A stretch of 8,107 nucleotides of DNA from Victivallales bacterium Lenti_02 (GTDB taxonomy: Bacteria; Verrucomicrobiota; Lentisphaeria; Oligosphaerales; Lenti-02). A model generated the notes under the pieces. That model worked only from the letters and a program-made list of their open reading frames with translations, did no database searches and was not told the origin of the DNA. The position numbers and the translations under genes were made by a program. The number at the start of each line of letters is the position of its first letter. Within the stretch, counting starts at the first letter, position 1. Below are positions 6,439 through 8,107 of the stretch, piece by piece. Location of the stretch: NCBI GenBank assembly GCA_001603055.1, contig LVAZ01000350.1, positions 1 to 8,107 of the forward strand. Reading direction: 5' to 3'.

Positions 6439-8107
6439 ATGAAGAGATTTGTGCTGTTTGGCGCACGCTCGTCCCGTCCCGCCCCCCGCCTCGCGAACTT
6501 CATTCCCCGGGGGGTGTTCTCGTTTGGCCTGGCGCTGGCCTTCTCCCTCGGCCCGGCCGCCCGCGCGGGGACGGAGTCCGAGCAGAAGCTCGTCGGCAAT
6601 CCCACGGAAGCCAACGCGAACTTCGGCACGGCCGTCGCCACCGACGGGGAAGTGATCCTGGTTGGCGCCCGCTATGAGGACCATGTGGGAATCAACGACG
6701 GAGCCGCCTATCTTTTCGAATGGGACGGTAGCCAGTGGGCCGAGACCAGACGGCTGCTGGCCAACGACGCCGCTGCCGCCGCTAGTTTCGGCAGGTCCCT
6801 GGCATTGAGCGGGAACACCCTCCTGGTGGGGGCAACCGGATGCAAGATTGGAGGCCAAACCGTGGGAGCGGTGTATGTATTCGAGCGCCCCCCGGGGACG
6901 ACGGCGGACTGGCAGCAGGCCGTCAAAATCGTCAATCCCGCGCTGACCGCGGGCAACGACTTCGGCTTCGGATGCGCTCTCGACGGGGACACCGCCGTGG
7001 TCGGCATGCCCGGGGACGACACCGGTGCCACCAATGCCGGTTCCGCCTATGTGTTCGAGCGAAACCAAGGCGGGGCGAACGCCTGGGGGCAGGTCAAAAA
7101 ACTGATTCCTCCAGACCCTGCTGAAGAGAAGAGCTTCGGCACCCCGGCGATATCCGGGGACACGATCGTCATCGGTGCCAGAGGGAAAAACAATGGCGTG
7201 TTAGCCGCAGGCGCGGTTTACATCTACGATCGCAACCAGGGTGGAACGGGCCAATGGGGACTGGTCAAAAAGCTGCAGCTCACTCCGGCAACCACTATAA
7301 TGTGGTTCGGATGTGCAGTCGGCATCCAGGGAGACCTTCTCGTTGTGGGAGCCTTGGGGGTGAGTTCATACCAGGGCAGGGTGTATGTCTATGGGCGCAA
7401 CACGGGGGGCGCGAACAACTGGGGACTACTTGCCGAATTGTCCCCGGACACGGCGACCAGCGAGCGCTTCGGCGCCTCGGTCGCGCTCCATGACAACCGC
7501 CTCGCGGTCGGGGCCTCGTTCTGTTCCGATCTGGCCAGCAATGCGGGTGCCGTCTATCTCTTCGAGTCCCAGGACGGCGGCGGCAGTTGGCAGTTGGTCA
7601 GCAAGACGACCGCCTTTGACGGTCTTGCCGACGACAATCTGGGAACAGCGGTGGCTCTCGCGGACAATGCCCTAGCCGCCAGCGCCCCGTATGCCGACCC
7701 GGACGGTTTGTCTTCCGCCGGGGCGGTGTATGTCTACTCGACGCATGAAGACCTGCACATCCCGTCCCTCCCCGATCTGCTCGCGGTTTCGGACACCGGC
7801 GCGGCGGACGACGACGACCTCACCCGGCTGAACAACGACGGCGCGGCCGTCCTCCAGTTTGAGGTCGCCGCCACGGTTCCCGGCGCCACGGTCTCGCTCT
7901 ATCTGGACGGCACCACCCTCATCGGGAGCGCCACCGCCACGGAAACCACGACGACAATCACCACCAACGGCACGGATGTGCTGGCCGACGGCAGCCACCA
8001 GATCACGGCCCGGCAGACGGTCGAGGGGACGGAGTCGCCCGCCTCGCCCGCTCTCGCCCTCACCATCGACACCCAGGCCCCCGACGCGCCCGGAGCCCCC
8101 GACATGC
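6439..8107 (+). CDS. Secreted or surface protein with seven FG-GAP repeats and bacterial Ig-like domain(s), 3' end outside window
   Basis: The frame stays open from ATG 6439 to the end of the window (556 codons, no stop), so the protein is incomplete. Residues 1-43 look like a signal peptide: Lys2/Arg3, a hydrophobic run at about 26-38 and a probable cut after Ala-Arg-Ala (41-43). Seven repeats follow, each starting with a (F/L)G at residues 62, 117, 175, 233, 290, 344 and 401. Each reads approximately xFGxxVAxxGDxxVVGA, a loop, then GAVYVFERN, and often ends in a WGxVKKL-like strand. This is the FG-GAP_2 type, and seven units predict a seven-bladed beta-propeller. From about 447 a bacterial Ig-like domain begins with PDLLAVSDTGAADDDD and continues with GATVSLYLDGTTLIGSA and LADGSHQITARQ, closing near LALTIDTQAPDAPGAP. 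That ending is the usual linker to a further Ig repeat. A role in adhesion, surface attachment or polymer binding is inferred from architecture; no enzyme domain is seen. Confidence 0.85.
   Translation, partial: MKRFVLFGARSSRPAPRLANFIPRGVFSFGLALAFSLGPAARAGTESEQKLVGNPTEANANFGTAVATDGEVILVGARYEDHVGINDGAAYLFEWDGSQWAETRRLLANDAAAAASFGRSLALSGNTLLVGATGCKIGGQTVGAVYVFERPPGTTADWQQAVKIVNPALTAGNDFGFGCALDGDTAVVGMPGDDTGATNAGSAYVFERNQGGANAWGQVKKLIPPDPAEEKSFGTPAISGDTIVIGARGKNNGVLAAGAVYIYDRNQGGTGQWGLVKKLQLTPATTIMWFGCAVGIQGDLLVVGALGVSSYQGRVYVYGRNTGGANNWGLLAELSPDTATSERFGASVALHDNRLAVGASFCSDLASNAGAVYLFESQDGGGSWQLVSKTTAFDGLADDNLGTAVALADNALAASAPYADPDGLSSAGAVYVYSTHEDLHIPSLPDLLAVSDTGAADDDDLTRLNNDGAAVLQFEVAATVPGATVSLYLDGTTLIGSATATETTTTITTNGTDVLADGSHQITARQTVEGTESPASPALALTIDTQAPDAPGAPDM

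Noticed and set aside
7254..7675. Short alternative-frame open frames inside the FG-GAP gene
   Set aside because: They are explained by the continuous propeller frame, whose seven repeats are all in phase.

Overview
The window is very GC-rich bacterial DNA (clearly above 60 % by eye, not computed). Genes are tightly packed in the first two thirds, followed by about 1.1 kb without an intact gene and then the first 556 codons of a secreted repeat protein. The degraded prepilin-type fragment, the FG-GAP/Ig-like secreted protein and the plant-sugar catabolism would fit the Planctomycetes-Verrucomicrobia-Lentisphaerae-Kiritimatiellota group. That is inference from style only; no taxonomic marker is present.

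Positions 2-5304 (+ strand) form one compact operon: a GntR/FadR-type regulator followed by four enzymes recognisable as the oxidative D-apiose pathway. The gene order is regulator, apnL, apsD, apnO, oiaC. Three of the four junctions are 4-base ATGA/GTGA overlaps and the other is a 2-base gap, so the genes are almost certainly co-transcribed and translationally coupled. The pathway order is: ApsD oxidises D-apiose to apionolactone; ApnL hydrolyses the lactone to D-apionate; ApnO oxidises and rearranges D-apionate to 3-oxo-isoapionate; OiaC decarboxylates this to L-erythrulose. D-apiose is a branched pentose of plant pectin (rhamnogalacturonan II, apiogalacturonan). Later steps (L-erythrulose kinase and isomerases), a transporter and glycosidases are not in the window.

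Positions 5305-6438 hold no intact gene. Read on the - strand, two broken genes can be recognised. One is a 5' fragment of a prepilin-type (type IV pilin-like / pseudopilin) gene at 5311-5457, cut off right beside the end of oiaC. The other is a frameshifted, truncated tyrosine-recombinase (integrase) remnant at 5597-5861. The rest (5862-6438) is unassigned and contains two AT-richer patches. This stretch looks like a rearrangement scar that separates the operon from the next gene.

From 6439 to the window end an open frame without stop encodes an exported protein: a signal peptide, seven FG-GAP-type repeats (a predicted seven-bladed beta-propeller), then the first bacterial Ig-like domain and the beginning of a linker to a probable second one. 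It is probably a large cell-surface or secreted protein that continues beyond the window.
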